Source of the DNA: an uncultured Lachnospiraceae bacterium
GTDB taxonomy: Bacteria; Bacillota; Clostridia; Lachnospirales; Lachnospiraceae
Length of the DNA: 42,195 nt
Reading direction: 5' to 3'
Assembly: GCA_946624935.1 (NCBI GenBank)
Contig: CAMOSN010000007.1
Location: 1-42,195, forward strand
Below are positions 25,785-33,958 of the stretch, in pieces (position 1 is the stretch's first letter; every line of letters begins with the position of its first letter). Both the position numbers and the translations under genes were made by a program. Below the pieces are notes generated by a model. That model had not been told where the DNA came from. It did no database searches and saw only the letters and a program-made list of their open reading frames with translations.

Positions 25785-26946
25785 TCTTTCCTCCTTTGCG
25801 TGCACGCAGCATACTGCGAAGCAGCTTTCTGAAATTCTTATCCAGCAGCAGTGCAGCTGCCGCGATGAATACATGGATCAGACGAATATACCCCCTGATC
25901 ATGGTATCCGTGTCAAGCATACGTTCATGAAACTCCGGCGTCACCTCATATGCATCCGCGCCGGCAGGCAGGATCACACTGATCAGACCGGTGAGATATC
26001 CTGTGATATCCGGCATCCCCGTTCCAAAGTGAAGAAATCCCTTCACAATGCGCGGGACATAGTGCCTGATCAGGATCCGGAGGCGGCCGAATATATGCCG
26101 GACTGCAGCCTTGTGCGGTCCTGTGACCCATTTGTCATAGGTGCGTTCCAGCTGACCGGCCTTCGAGGCTCCCTTTGACAGCGTATCTTCCGCCCGGTAG
26201 ATGCCGTCCCACAGCGCAGTCATTGCATCACCGAGTTTTTCCACCAGCTTCTGCAGCAGATCGTTGATGCGCTCTGCCAGAGGAACGGATGCTCCCGGAC
26301 CATGTGCTGTGCCATTTGTGCCTTCATCCGACGGCACCGCAGTATCAAAGCCCTGAAATTCGAACGTTGCAGCGTCAGAGCCTTCATCCGGCGACGCCGC
26401 TGCATCTGAGGGGACTGAACCATCCGGGCCTCCGCCTGAGGATGCTGCAGTATCCGGTCCTTCGTCTGAGGACTCTGCTGCATCCGGGCCCCCGCCTGAA
26501 GACTCTGCTGCATCCGAACCCCCATCCGGCGGCACTGCTGTATCAGAGCCGTCATATTCGAACGCTGCAGTTTCTGAGCCTCCATCCTGTGACGATGCGC
26601 CATCCACGCCTTCAAGTTCGGATATTGCGGCATCTGCTTCTTCCGGATCACTGCCCTGATCGTGTCCGCCGCCTCCGCCTTTTTGAATGCGCTTGAGCGT
26701 AAATCCGCACACCTTCAGGCAGATAAGCAGGGAACGATCCTGTGATATACTGCCATACAATTGAATGAATCGGAGCAGCCAGGAAACCCCGAACCGTCCC
26801 TCGGGCCCCTTCGCAGGATGCTTTTCTGCCTGCAGCTCATACCGCAGCGGCACCAGCAGCAGTAAAATCAGAAGCACAAGTACGAAAAGCAGGAGGAACA
26901 GCAGCACCTTCCCGATCACTGCCAGAATTGTCAATATAATATGCAA
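25777..26946 (-). CDS. DUF2953 protein (YtfI-like) with long low-complexity insert
   Basis: A 389-residue protein starting at TTG (ribosome site GGAGAGG five bases upstream). A very hydrophobic N-terminal membrane helix (residues 2-33) is followed by PLRYELQAEKHP, then FGVSWLLRFIQLYGS. A disordered Gly/Ser/Asp/Ala/Glu-rich stretch covers residues about 89-220. The C-terminal half holds DUF2953 (YDKWVTGPHKAAVRHIF, then PEFHERMLDTDTMIRGYIRLI). DUF2953 proteins usually precede gerW; a role in sporulation or germination is inferred from that pairing. Relatives are often about 200-250 residues, so the low-complexity insert accounts for the extra length. Confidence 0.88.
   Translation of the reverse strand: MHIILTILAVIGKVLLFLLLFVLVLLILLLLVPLRYELQAEKHPAKGPEGRFGVSWLLRFIQLYGSISQDRSLLICLKVCGFTLKRIQKGGGGGHDQGSDPEEADAAISELEGVDGASSQDGGSETAAFEYDGSDTAVPPDGGSDAAESSGGGPDAAESSDEGPDTAASSGGGPDGSVPSDAAASPDEGSDAATFEFQGFDTAVPSDEGTNGTAHGPGASVPLAERINDLLQKLVEKLGDAMTALWDGIYRAEDTLSKGASKAGQLERTYDKWVTGPHKAAVRHIFGRLRILIRHYVPRIVKGFLHFGTGMPDITGYLTGLISVILPAGADAYEVTPEFHERMLDTDTMIRGYIRLIHVFIAAAALLLDKNFRKLLRSMLRARKGGKNG
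26407..26526. repeat. Four imperfect 30-bp repeats in the DUF2953 gene
   Basis: They encode residues 141-180 of the DUF2953 protein as four 10-residue units: DGGSDAAESS, GGGPDAAESS, DEGPDTAASS and GGGPDGSVPS. More degenerate units extend on both sides (about 26290-26640). Confidence 0.8.
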
Positions 26947-26958
26947 TGAAACCCTCTC

Positions 26959-27306
26959 CTACATTTCCTGCGGTCCATTAGCCACCCGCGGGTGCCTTCC
27001 GGCATACTCCACAAAGCGTGCCAGTTCTCCTCCTGCCATATAATCCAGAACGACCTGCCCGATCATGGCCACTGCCTGAGCCCGGCTGCGTGCCACGCCC
27101 ACCACATAAACCGCCCGGTCCTTAAAATATGGTTTCCTCAAATCAGCAGCAGGGCGGATGTCAAACAGATCCCTGCCATTTGCCGCAGTCAGAATCAGCC
27201 ATAAGGAGCGCGGGTAATCCCCCTCCTCCAGCTGCCTTCTGATGTCTGCCACATCCTTAGCCGGATGCTGTCCGGTATATACCTGGTCATACCAATTCAT
27301 TAACAT
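26959..27306 (-). CDS. Unknown 115-residue protein
   Basis: I do not recognise this family. It is soluble and mixed alpha/beta in appearance: a start rich in aromatic residues (MLMNWYDQVYTG), a helical DVADIRRQLEEGDYPRSLWLIL, a beta-like FKDRAVYVVGVARS, then a helix AQAVAMIGQVVLDYM. There are no cysteines, signal peptide or membrane segments. It lies 12 bp before the DUF2953 gene and 49 bp after the Nudix gene on the same strand, so it is probably cotranscribed. An ATG two codons later (27300) is an alternative start. Composition and codon use resemble neighbouring genes, so it is likely real. Confidence 0.75.
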   Translation of the reverse strand: MLMNWYDQVYTGQHPAKDVADIRRQLEEGDYPRSLWLILTAANGRDLFDIRPAADLRKPYFKDRAVYVVGVARSRAQAVAMIGQVVLDYMAGGELARFVEYAGRHPRVANGPQEM

Positions 27307-27355
27307 ACTTTCTGCCTGCCGATCGTTTTCTCCCGACGTTTATGGAATGATTCTT

Positions 27356-27823
27356 CTACGAATGCTTTGCAGAACCAGTACAGGCACTTGCCCACTGGTT
27401 GCTCCTTTTCAGGGACTGATACTCATTATATGCTTTTTCCAGGATCATCTTCTCATTGGAAAACTTCAGAAGATGATACGCTTCGTGATACTTATAATAG
27501 CCGGAATCCACAAAGTATTCTTCTCTCTGCGGGCGGCTGTAATAGCTGTCCGATGTCATCAGATACCAGTGTACATCCTTTTCCACGGTATCGTCCGGTA
27601 CATTAAAAGTATATCTGCTCTTCCCGATGTATGAAATGATCCTCGCATCGACCCCCGTCTCTTCTTTTACCTCGCGGATCGCTGTATCCTTGTATTCTTC
27701 GCCTTCTTCTACTGTTCCCTTTGGCAGAACCCAGCCTTCATACTTGTTCCTGTAGCTTTTGAACAGCAACAGGATCTTTCCCCGAAAAATCACCACACCG
27801 CCACAGCTTGTTGCCTCGATCAT
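27356..27823 (-). CDS. Nudix hydrolase
   Basis: A 155-residue protein with a perfect Nudix box at residues 36-58: G36-x5-E42-x7-R50-E51-V52-x-E54-E55-x-G57. Nudix enzymes hydrolyse nucleoside diphosphates linked to another group; the substrate is not predictable. The beginning GGVVIFRGKILLLFKS and an aromatic-rich middle (YYSRPQREEYFVDSGYYKY) resemble the diadenosine-polyphosphate or RppH-like branch only loosely. It has its own promoter 55-80 bp upstream and a TCTGGAGG ribosome site. Confidence 0.93.
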   Translation of the reverse strand: MIEATSCGGVVIFRGKILLLFKSYRNKYEGWVLPKGTVEEGEEYKDTAIREVKEETGVDARIISYIGKSRYTFNVPDDTVEKDVHWYLMTSDSYYSRPQREEYFVDSGYYKYHEAYHLLKFSNEKMILEKAYNEYQSLKRSNQWASACTGSAKHS

Positions 27824-27875
27824 ATAATTCCTCCAGAGCGTTGTGTTTTACGTTTTTCACTTCTAACTGTCATTC

Positions 27876-27904
27876 AGTATACGACAAATCACAAACGCAT
27901 GCAA
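27876..27904 (-). promoter_or_regulatory. Promoter of the Nudix gene
   Basis: Minus strand: TTGCAT (27899-27904), a 17-bp spacer, TATACT (27876-27881), about 20 bp after the penicillin-binding protein stop. Confidence 0.75.
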
Positions 27905-27923
27905 CAAATGTTTGTCCGGGGAA

Positions 27924-29480
27924 TTACTGTGCACTGTAATAGGCATCGAAGATCTGCTGTGCGATCGGAACCGCAGTTGCACTGCCGGTACCGCCGTCCT
28001 CCGCAATCACGGTCACAACAATGTCCGGATCATCCACATTGGAGAAACCAGTAAACCACGAATGCGTCCCGGTCACCCCGTTGGCGTCATATTCAGCCGA
28101 ACCCGTCTTTCCTGCCACAGTATAGCTGTTCCATGACAGCGCCTGCCCGGTTCCTTCCGTGACGGTTGCGCGCATCAGTTCACTGAGCGTTTCCGCCTCA
28201 TCGATCGTCATCAGTTCACTGCCGATCTCCGGTCTGGTCTCGGATACGACATTGCCTTCGGGGCTTTCCACCCTGGAAACCAGATACGGCTTCATCAGAA
28301 CACCGGAATTTGCCACCGCACAGGTGATCATCGCCATGTGCAGGGGGGTGACCAGGGTCTCTCCCTGACCGATGGCAGTGGTCATCTGATCCCCTTCCCC
28401 GGATCCTTTTCGCAGGGCAAATACGCTCTGGCTTTGCGGAAGATCCACCGGAAGGGATTTATTAAAGTAGAAATCCTCACAGATTCTGCGAAAAACTGTG
28501 TTATCCAGCTCCAGGCCGATCGTTGCAAAGGCAGTATTGCAGGAATTGGCAAACGCCGTGCGCAGCGTTTCCTGCCCATGCACCGTGCTGTTGTAGCAGG
28601 TGATCGTTACATCGTCGCGCTCCAGAATGCCGGTGCAGTCATACAGAAAGTCCTCATAACTGCCTCCGGTGGAACGCAGATAAGCAAGCGCCGTAAGAAT
28701 CTTAAAGGTCGATCCCGGCGGATAGAGGCCCTGACATACACGGTTGAGCAGCGCGCTCGAAGAACTGTCCGACACCATATCCTCCCAGGTCCATGCGATC
28801 GAATTGGGATCAAAATCCGGCCGGGACACCATTGCCAGAATCTTGCCGCTGTCCGGCTCCATAACCACGACGGCTCCGTTAAAACCGCCCAGCGCGTAGT
28901 AAGCCGCCTGCTGCAGATCGGGCCGCAGTGTCACGATCAGCGAATCGCCGCGGACCTTCTGTGAATCCCGCGCATTCTTCAGCTGATTGAGCAGCGATGA
29001 ATGGGAACTCATCAGAATGCTGTTGCATGAGGCCTCCAGTCCGGCCTTTCCGTTCGTGGCATAGCCGACTGTGTGGGCAAAAATATTTGCATAAGGGTAG
29101 GTCCGTACTTCATTTCCGGTATAGTCTACCTGCGAAGATGCAAGCACGGTCCCATTCTCCGTGAGAATCGGTCCCCGGATGATCCGGTCGGAGGATGTGT
29201 CCTGCTTGGTGTTATAGGCATTGTTCAAAAGCGAGGTCCGCCTCGGGGATACATTGAACCACACCATATATCCTGCCAGGGACACAAACAGAAGGGAAAA
29301 TATCCATGTCAGAATCGCCAGCTCCGTATTTCTCCCGCGCCTTGTCTGCGGCTGCTGTGTCTCGGGCGGCAGAACCGGCTTTTCCTCTTCTTCCTCATTC
29401 AAATGAACGACGCGAACCCGTACTCTTCCATTACCGGCTTCCCGGATCTCTTTGTCCTCTTCATTTTTCTTCCTGAACAT
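27924..29480 (-). CDS. Class B penicillin-binding protein (transpeptidase)
   Basis: A 518-residue membrane-anchored peptidoglycan transpeptidase. Residues 1-50 are a charged cytoplasmic tail, one membrane helix lies at about 54-74, and the transpeptidase domain carries all three motifs: S257-T-F-K260, S313-C-N315 and K458-T-G460. The pairing with an FtsW/RodA gene directly upstream suggests a cognate SEDS–bPBP pair that polymerises and cross-links peptidoglycan during elongation, division or sporulation. Which one is not evident; the small N-terminal part resembles the PbpA type. ATG 29480 is chosen since upstream frames give Cys/Arg-rich sequence inside the SEDS gene. It overlaps that gene by 20 bp. 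Confidence 0.93.
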   Translation of the reverse strand: MFRKKNEEDKEIREAGNGRVRVRVVHLNEEEEEKPVLPPETQQPQTRRGRNTELAILTWIFSLLFVSLAGYMVWFNVSPRRTSLLNNAYNTKQDTSSDRIIRGPILTENGTVLASSQVDYTGNEVRTYPYANIFAHTVGYATNGKAGLEASCNSILMSSHSSLLNQLKNARDSQKVRGDSLIVTLRPDLQQAAYYALGGFNGAVVVMEPDSGKILAMVSRPDFDPNSIAWTWEDMVSDSSSSALLNRVCQGLYPPGSTFKILTALAYLRSTGGSYEDFLYDCTGILERDDVTITCYNSTVHGQETLRTAFANSCNTAFATIGLELDNTVFRRICEDFYFNKSLPVDLPQSQSVFALRKGSGEGDQMTTAIGQGETLVTPLHMAMITCAVANSGVLMKPYLVSRVESPEGNVVSETRPEIGSELMTIDEAETLSELMRATVTEGTGQALSWNSYTVAGKTGSAEYDANGVTGTHSWFTGFSNVDDPDIVVTVIAEDGGTGSATAVPIAQQIFDAYYSAQ

Positions 29481-30831
29481 ACGTATACTCTTTCTGTGCA
29501 GATGCATCGTCAGTCGGCATCTGAATGCGTTCCTCATCGATGCGGAGCATATACAGGCCCTGCACGATGGCAAACATTCCGATCGTACATAGCGCCGAGC
29601 TTCCGCCATAGCTGATCAGCGGAAGCGTCACACCGGTGAGCGGGATCAATTTAATGCCGCCTCCGATAGTCAGAAACACCTGTACCGCATAGGTTGTTCC
29701 CAGGCCCAGCGCAACCAGCCGGTAAAAACGGTTTGTCAGCCGCATGGCCACATTGATGAACATGATGAAGCAGTTCAGACACACCAGAATCAGACAGATG
29801 GAAAAAATGCCGCCCAGCTCCTCAGTGATCGCCGAAAACATCATGTCCTGCTGTACAAACGGAATTGCACCCGGAGAGCCCTTTCCAAGCCCGGTTCCCA
29901 GCCAGCCGCCGGCTGCAATGGAAAACAGGGACTGACTGATCTGATACCCGGTCCCGGAATAATCCGCAAAGGGATCCTGCCAGATCTGTACACGGACCCG
30001 GACATGCGAAAACAGAAAATAGGCTGCCACACTGGCCGCTGAGCCTGCAAACAGCCCGGCCAGCACCAGATACGGATTGCGTGTGGCCGCAAACAGCATT
30101 GCCAGATAAGTGATGAAAAAAATCAGGGCGCTGCCCAGATCCCTGGATACGACCAGAATCATCACATGCACAGCCGCCAGTGCGGTAGCGATCATCACAT
30201 GCCTGAGATCTCTGGCTCTTGTAAGAAGGCCTGCGACTGCGAATACAAAAATGATTTTTACAAATTCCGATGGCTGAAAGGAGTATCCTCCGATATCCAG
30301 AGACAGCTTCGCACCGTTCGTCACCCGCGCTGCAACCAGCACCAGGCCGAGCAGGCCGATCCCGACGAACGTGTAGGCCATGGTCATCCGCGTCAGGACG
30401 ATGACTCTGCGTACGACCACGGGGATCACCAGTCCTGCTGCCATTCCGCCGGCAAGAATCAGAAACTGCTTCACAGCGGAATCAAAGGACAGCCTCGTCA
30501 GCATCACCAGTCCGATCGTGATCAGCATCATCATATTGTTGATCAGCAGTCTCGATGCCCGGGGGTAGAAGGTACACCACAGTATCAGGCTCAGCAGCAG
30601 AAATACTGCCTGAACCGCGTAAAATACAACGATCTGCAGGTTCATCTGCTCCAGGAACAGAATCCCGAAAGCGGTAAAATGAAAGATGAACATGGAAATA
30701 TTCTGACGCAGAAAAATGACCTTCTGGCGCGCACCGTTATGCACCCGAAGCACCGTAAAACACTGAAGCGTATACAGCACCATCAGAAAGATCAGCAGAT
30801 AACGGGTCACACTGATCAGCACACCGGACAC
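29461..30831 (-). CDS. FtsW/RodA/SpoVE family SEDS glycosyltransferase
   Basis: A polytopic protein of about 456 residues with ten or so membrane helices. Typical SEDS segments are GGYSFQPSEFVKIIFVFAVAGLL, VVSRDLGSALIFF, GTGYQISQSLFSIAAGGWLGTGLGKG, and near the end IPLTGVTLPLISYGGSS. The family polymerises lipid II into glycan strands with a partner penicillin-binding protein, here encoded directly downstream. The first usable in-frame start is a GTG with no ribosome site. The open frame continues about 60 bp upstream without another standard start codon, so the true N-terminus is uncertain. An 11-bp inverted repeat (30805-30847) surrounds this GTG. Confidence 0.92.
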   Translation of the reverse strand: MSGVLISVTRYLLIFLMVLYTLQCFTVLRVHNGARQKVIFLRQNISMFIFHFTAFGILFLEQMNLQIVVFYAVQAVFLLLSLILWCTFYPRASRLLINNMMMLITIGLVMLTRLSFDSAVKQFLILAGGMAAGLVIPVVVRRVIVLTRMTMAYTFVGIGLLGLVLVAARVTNGAKLSLDIGGYSFQPSEFVKIIFVFAVAGLLTRARDLRHVMIATALAAVHVMILVVSRDLGSALIFFITYLAMLFAATRNPYLVLAGLFAGSAASVAAYFLFSHVRVRVQIWQDPFADYSGTGYQISQSLFSIAAGGWLGTGLGKGSPGAIPFVQQDMMFSAITEELGGIFSICLILVCLNCFIMFINVAMRLTNRFYRLVALGLGTTYAVQVFLTIGGGIKLIPLTGVTLPLISYGGSSALCTIGMFAIVQGLYMLRIDEERIQMPTDDASAQKEYTYVQEEK

Positions 30832-30890
30832 ATTGGTCAGTGTGACCAGATTCCCGATTTCCGGTAATCTCGAAAAGATCTCTTCCGTAA

Positions 30891-33326
30891 TTACTCAACT
30901 CCTCTCCCGTAATGTCCGCGGGTCGTTCCCTCCATTGCAGCACATGGTGCTTTCCCGGACAGACAGTGTACAAAATGTTGTACGACCCTCTTCGTCTCCC
31001 GGGCATTTTCTGTTGTGAACCGCATTCTCACGCCGCAGGGGGAAAGCTGGCCAAGCTCGTCAAGCTTTCCGGAAAGATCCAGCGGCAGACTGTTATAGAT
31101 ACGATTGGAACAGATCGAACAGATACAGCGGACCGGAAACGTCGCACCGAACCGGTCCCTGATCATCACGACCGGCTCGTCTTTTGTGCACCCGGAGGTG
31201 TTTTTCCGGATACACTGTGCGGTCGTCATCATTACTTCCCGGCCGTACACCGGAATCTCGCTTCCTGTGCAGCCACGCTCGAACAGTTCCTTCCGGTTCA
31301 ACTCTGCCGGAGTGGTGTCCGTGCCAATGCCAAGAGATGCAAACAATTTACGGCTGCGCCGGTTCCAGGTATACAAAAACTCGTCCGCTGCCAGGCTGCC
31401 CTCCCATTGCTTCAGGAACGGTTCCCCAAGCTGCTGCCAGCTGCGCAGCATGATCCCGTCGAAAAGGGCAAGCTTTGACTGGGGGAATGCCTTCAAAAAC
31501 CTGCTCCGGATGTCTTCCCGCCACACCGGGGGCAGCATCAGCCACAGCTGTGGACGATTCTGCACAGGCGGCACCTGTCCGGACACCGGTTCCTGGCCGG
31601 GAAGCTGCGCTGCACGCTCTATGACAGAGCGTCCATCCACGCCGATGGCGCACCACACTGCCCAGTCCGCATAAATACGGTCCACTTCTTCGCAGGAAAG
31701 GAGCGCTTCCAGCTGCTCCCCTGTCTCGGCCGCCGCACTAACATAGGGCTTTTGGGCGGTTTTTTCGGGTGATTCCGTTTCGAGGTTCACTGCTTCTTCG
31801 GATGTTTTCCCATTCCTTTGCGGAACGGCTGCAGGTCGGCGGTACGAACCGACAATCTGTTTCTCCAGCTGTGCAAGCACCTCCCTGCGCAGCGCATTGA
31901 GCGCGGAAACCGGGACGAACAGTCCCTCCTGTGCCTCGATGACAAGCTCCTCCCAGGTAAATGGTGTTTCGCCGGTCTTATACAGCTGTTTTTCGTAATC
32001 CCGGCGCAGCATGCCCGCGCCGGTGGCCATGACCGCCTCCGGGCCCTGTGCAAAGGCTTTCACCTTCCTGCCCTCCCGGACACACTCTGCCTCCAGTATA
32101 ACGGGCTTTCCGGCACAAATCTGCAAGTTTCCCTTAATTTTCACTTTACATTGGCGCACATCCGTATTCTCGCGAATCCGCGCGAGCAATTCCTCATTGC
32201 GCACGCGGGGCAGGATCCGCCCCTTTTTTCGTACGTCGGCACCCTTCAGTGTGAACACGGTGCCGGAAGGAACCGTCCGGTCGATCTGCAGATGTACACT
32301 TTCGCTTCCGCCGCGCGCCTCCTCCTCGAGCAGATCTCCCTTATGGAGATCCTCCAGGGCACGCAGCTTTCCTCCCGCAAGGACGACCGCGCCAGGCGTT
32401 CCGGCATGGTTCGGCCGGTCCATCGCCATCATATCCGGTCCTTTTTTCCCGGTATAATATCCCTCAGAGAAGCCGCCGCGGTTGTACAGATCCATCAGTT
32501 CCTGCCTGGCGGTGTCGATTTGCTGTCTGGAAAGGAGCTCATCCAGCGCGCGCCGGTAGATCGCGGTCACGCCTGCCGCATACTCCGTGCGTTTCATCCT
32601 TCCTTCGATTTTCAGAGAGCATACACCCGCCTCCAGGATACGTGGCAGCAGTTCGAGCGTGCAGATGTCCTTCAGGCTCAGCAGGCAGGCCTCTTTTCCG
32701 TCAGTTGTATACCGCTGCCGGCAGGGCTGGGCGCACCTGCCCCGGTTCCCGCTTCTTCCGCCGATCATACTGCTCATCAGACACTGCCCGGAATAGCTGT
32801 AGCAGAGGGCGCCGTGTATAAAGGTTTCGATCTCGACCGGAACCTCCCTGTGGATTCGCGCCAGCTCCTCCAGGGTCAGCTCTCTGGCCGGTACGATACG
32901 TGAAAAGCCGAGCTTATGAAGAAGTGCGGCTCCTGCCACGGAGCTGACAGACATCTGCGTACTGGCATGCAGCTTCAATTCCGGAAATTGCTCGCGCAAA
33001 AAGGCATACACGCCAAAGTCCTGCACCAGTACTGCGTCCAGGCCGTGCGCATAGAGGGGCTCCAGGTACGAATACAGCATCCCCTCCAGTTCATCCTCCC
33101 GAAGGAGCGTATTCACAGTAAGATACAGTTTCTTCTCATGGAGATGGCACAGATCGATCATCTCCATCAGTTCCTTTTCCCCTGCGTTTTTGGCGTACGC
33201 CCGGGCCCCGAACAGCCTGCCGCCGGTATATACGGCATCCGCTCCGGCCGCGATACATGCGCGGATGCCCTCCACGGATCCGCCGGGTGCGAGCAGCTCC
33301 GGTCTGCTGATTTCTCTTTGTTTCAT
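30891..33326 (-). CDS. U32 peptidase-family protein (with DUF3656-type C-terminal region)
   Basis: An 811-residue long-form U32 protein. The N-terminal U32 domain shows RPELLAPGGSVEGIRACIAAGADAVYTGG and the family signature around ETFIHGALCYSYSGQCLMSS (about residue 170), then GGRSGNRGRCAQPCRQRY with conserved cysteines and SLKDICTLELLP. The remaining half matches the long members that carry a DUF3656 region. Despite the peptidase name, relatives such as RlhA and the TrhP-type proteins act in RNA hydroxylation, so rRNA or tRNA modification is a plausible role; I do not assign it. Ribosome site AAAGGA. It lies upstream of the SEDS gene by 59 bp and may share its transcript. Confidence 0.92.
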   Translation of the reverse strand: MKQREISRPELLAPGGSVEGIRACIAAGADAVYTGGRLFGARAYAKNAGEKELMEMIDLCHLHEKKLYLTVNTLLREDELEGMLYSYLEPLYAHGLDAVLVQDFGVYAFLREQFPELKLHASTQMSVSSVAGAALLHKLGFSRIVPARELTLEELARIHREVPVEIETFIHGALCYSYSGQCLMSSMIGGRSGNRGRCAQPCRQRYTTDGKEACLLSLKDICTLELLPRILEAGVCSLKIEGRMKRTEYAAGVTAIYRRALDELLSRQQIDTARQELMDLYNRGGFSEGYYTGKKGPDMMAMDRPNHAGTPGAVVLAGGKLRALEDLHKGDLLEEEARGGSESVHLQIDRTVPSGTVFTLKGADVRKKGRILPRVRNEELLARIRENTDVRQCKVKIKGNLQICAGKPVILEAECVREGRKVKAFAQGPEAVMATGAGMLRRDYEKQLYKTGETPFTWEELVIEAQEGLFVPVSALNALRREVLAQLEKQIVGSYRRPAAVPQRNGKTSEEAVNLETESPEKTAQKPYVSAAAETGEQLEALLSCEEVDRIYADWAVWCAIGVDGRSVIERAAQLPGQEPVSGQVPPVQNRPQLWLMLPPVWREDIRSRFLKAFPQSKLALFDGIMLRSWQQLGEPFLKQWEGSLAADEFLYTWNRRSRKLFASLGIGTDTTPAELNRKELFERGCTGSEIPVYGREVMMTTAQCIRKNTSGCTKDEPVVMIRDRFGATFPVRCICSICSNRIYNSLPLDLSGKLDELGQLSPCGVRMRFTTENARETKRVVQHFVHCLSGKAPCAAMEGTTRGHYGRGVE

Positions 33327-33436
33327 AGGTATCCTTTACTGTAGTTTCTGTTTTTCCGTTTCCGGTTTTTCAAATACACATATTCAAAAGGCCCGCTGTT
33401 CATCCATCCGCAGGTGATGAATATGAAAAAAGCCAC
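33323..33436 (-). CDS. Possible 37-residue small protein upstream of the U32 gene
   Basis: An open frame starting at GTG, with AAGGAG seven bases upstream, and ending at a TGA that overlaps the U32 ATG as ATGA. The product would begin hydrophobic (MAFFIFITCGW) and end strongly basic (LKNRKRKNRNYSKGYL), like a small membrane-anchored peptide. The ribosome site and start lie within the terminator hairpin that follows zapA, so it would be made only from read-through or a hidden promoter. This may be coincidence. No family is recognised. Confidence 0.3.
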   Translation of the reverse strand: MAFFIFITCGWMNSGPFEYVYLKNRKRKNRNYSKGYL

Positions 33437-33466
33437 GGAGAAGCTCCTTCCGGAATCTCCCTGGCT
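33425..33466 (-). terminator. Rho-independent terminator of zapA
   Basis: The minus strand forms AGCCA-G-GGAGA with TCTCC-G-TGGCT (two 5-bp blocks around a G-G mismatch) at 33431-33466, directly followed by six T. It lies about 20 bp after the zapA stop. Confidence 0.8.
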
Positions 33467-33484
33467 CATTGCTTCGTCATTCAT

Positions 33485-33886
33485 TCAGGATTTTTTCAGC
33501 TGCGCTTCAAGTACGGCAATACGCTTCTGCTCCTCCTTCTCATCCTCCTGAAGGGCAGCAAGCGCTTTTTGTGCGGATTCCAGTTTCATCTGTGCGGAGA
33601 TCAGCTCATGCTTGACTTCAAAAAGCTCTTTATCCTTATGCGCGATCTGGTCGCTCAGTTCATCCGCCTGCTTTTTCAGCTTGAAATAATCATCGGCCGT
33701 ATTCAGGTTCAGAAGCAGGCTCTTCATTTCCGGTGTCAGCCGGGCATACCCGTCCAGTGTACGGATCTCAGTGATCTTATTGTTCAGATAGCCTGCTACA
33801 CGCTGGAGATACTCTTCACTTTCATATCCACTGAGCGTATAGATTTTTCCGCCGATCAGAACCTGCGTAACATTCTTTGTTGCCAT
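33485..33886 (-). CDS. zapA: Cell division protein ZapA
   Basis: A 133-residue ZapA, which bundles FtsZ filaments at the division site. The N-terminal domain (about residues 1-90) has NVTQVLIGGKIYTLSGYESEEYLQRVAGYLNNKI, typical of Firmicute ZapA, and LLNLNTADDYFKLK. The C-terminal half is a coiled coil (about 65-133). It has its own promoter and terminator. The neighbours are ruvB upstream and the U32 gene downstream. Confidence 0.93.
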   Translation of the reverse strand: MATKNVTQVLIGGKIYTLSGYESEEYLQRVAGYLNNKITEIRTLDGYARLTPEMKSLLLNLNTADDYFKLKKQADELSDQIAHKDKELFEVKHELISAQMKLESAQKALAALQEDEKEEQKRIAVLEAQLKKS

Positions 33887-33923
33887 AAGGCATCCTGCCT
33901 TTCATTGTATGATTGATAAAGGT

Positions 33924-33952
33924 ATCATAACCCGAAATCCACAAAAAAACAA
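33924..33952 (-). promoter_or_regulatory. Promoter of zapA
   Basis: Minus strand: TTGTTT (33947-33952), a 17-bp spacer, TATGAT (33924-33929). It lies just past the ruvB stop. Confidence 0.65.
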
Positions 33953-33958
33953 GAGACA

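Noticed and set aside
26220-26696. Open frames on both strands across the DUF2953 repeats
   Set aside because: Repeats with a period divisible by three keep all frames open. Only the minus frame with the membrane anchor and conserved C-terminus is supported.
29481-29609. A 43-residue N-terminal extension of the penicillin-binding protein
   Set aside because: It would lie inside the SEDS gene and gives a Cys/Arg-rich, non-conserved sequence. The charged tail plus membrane helix starting at 29480 is the normal layout.
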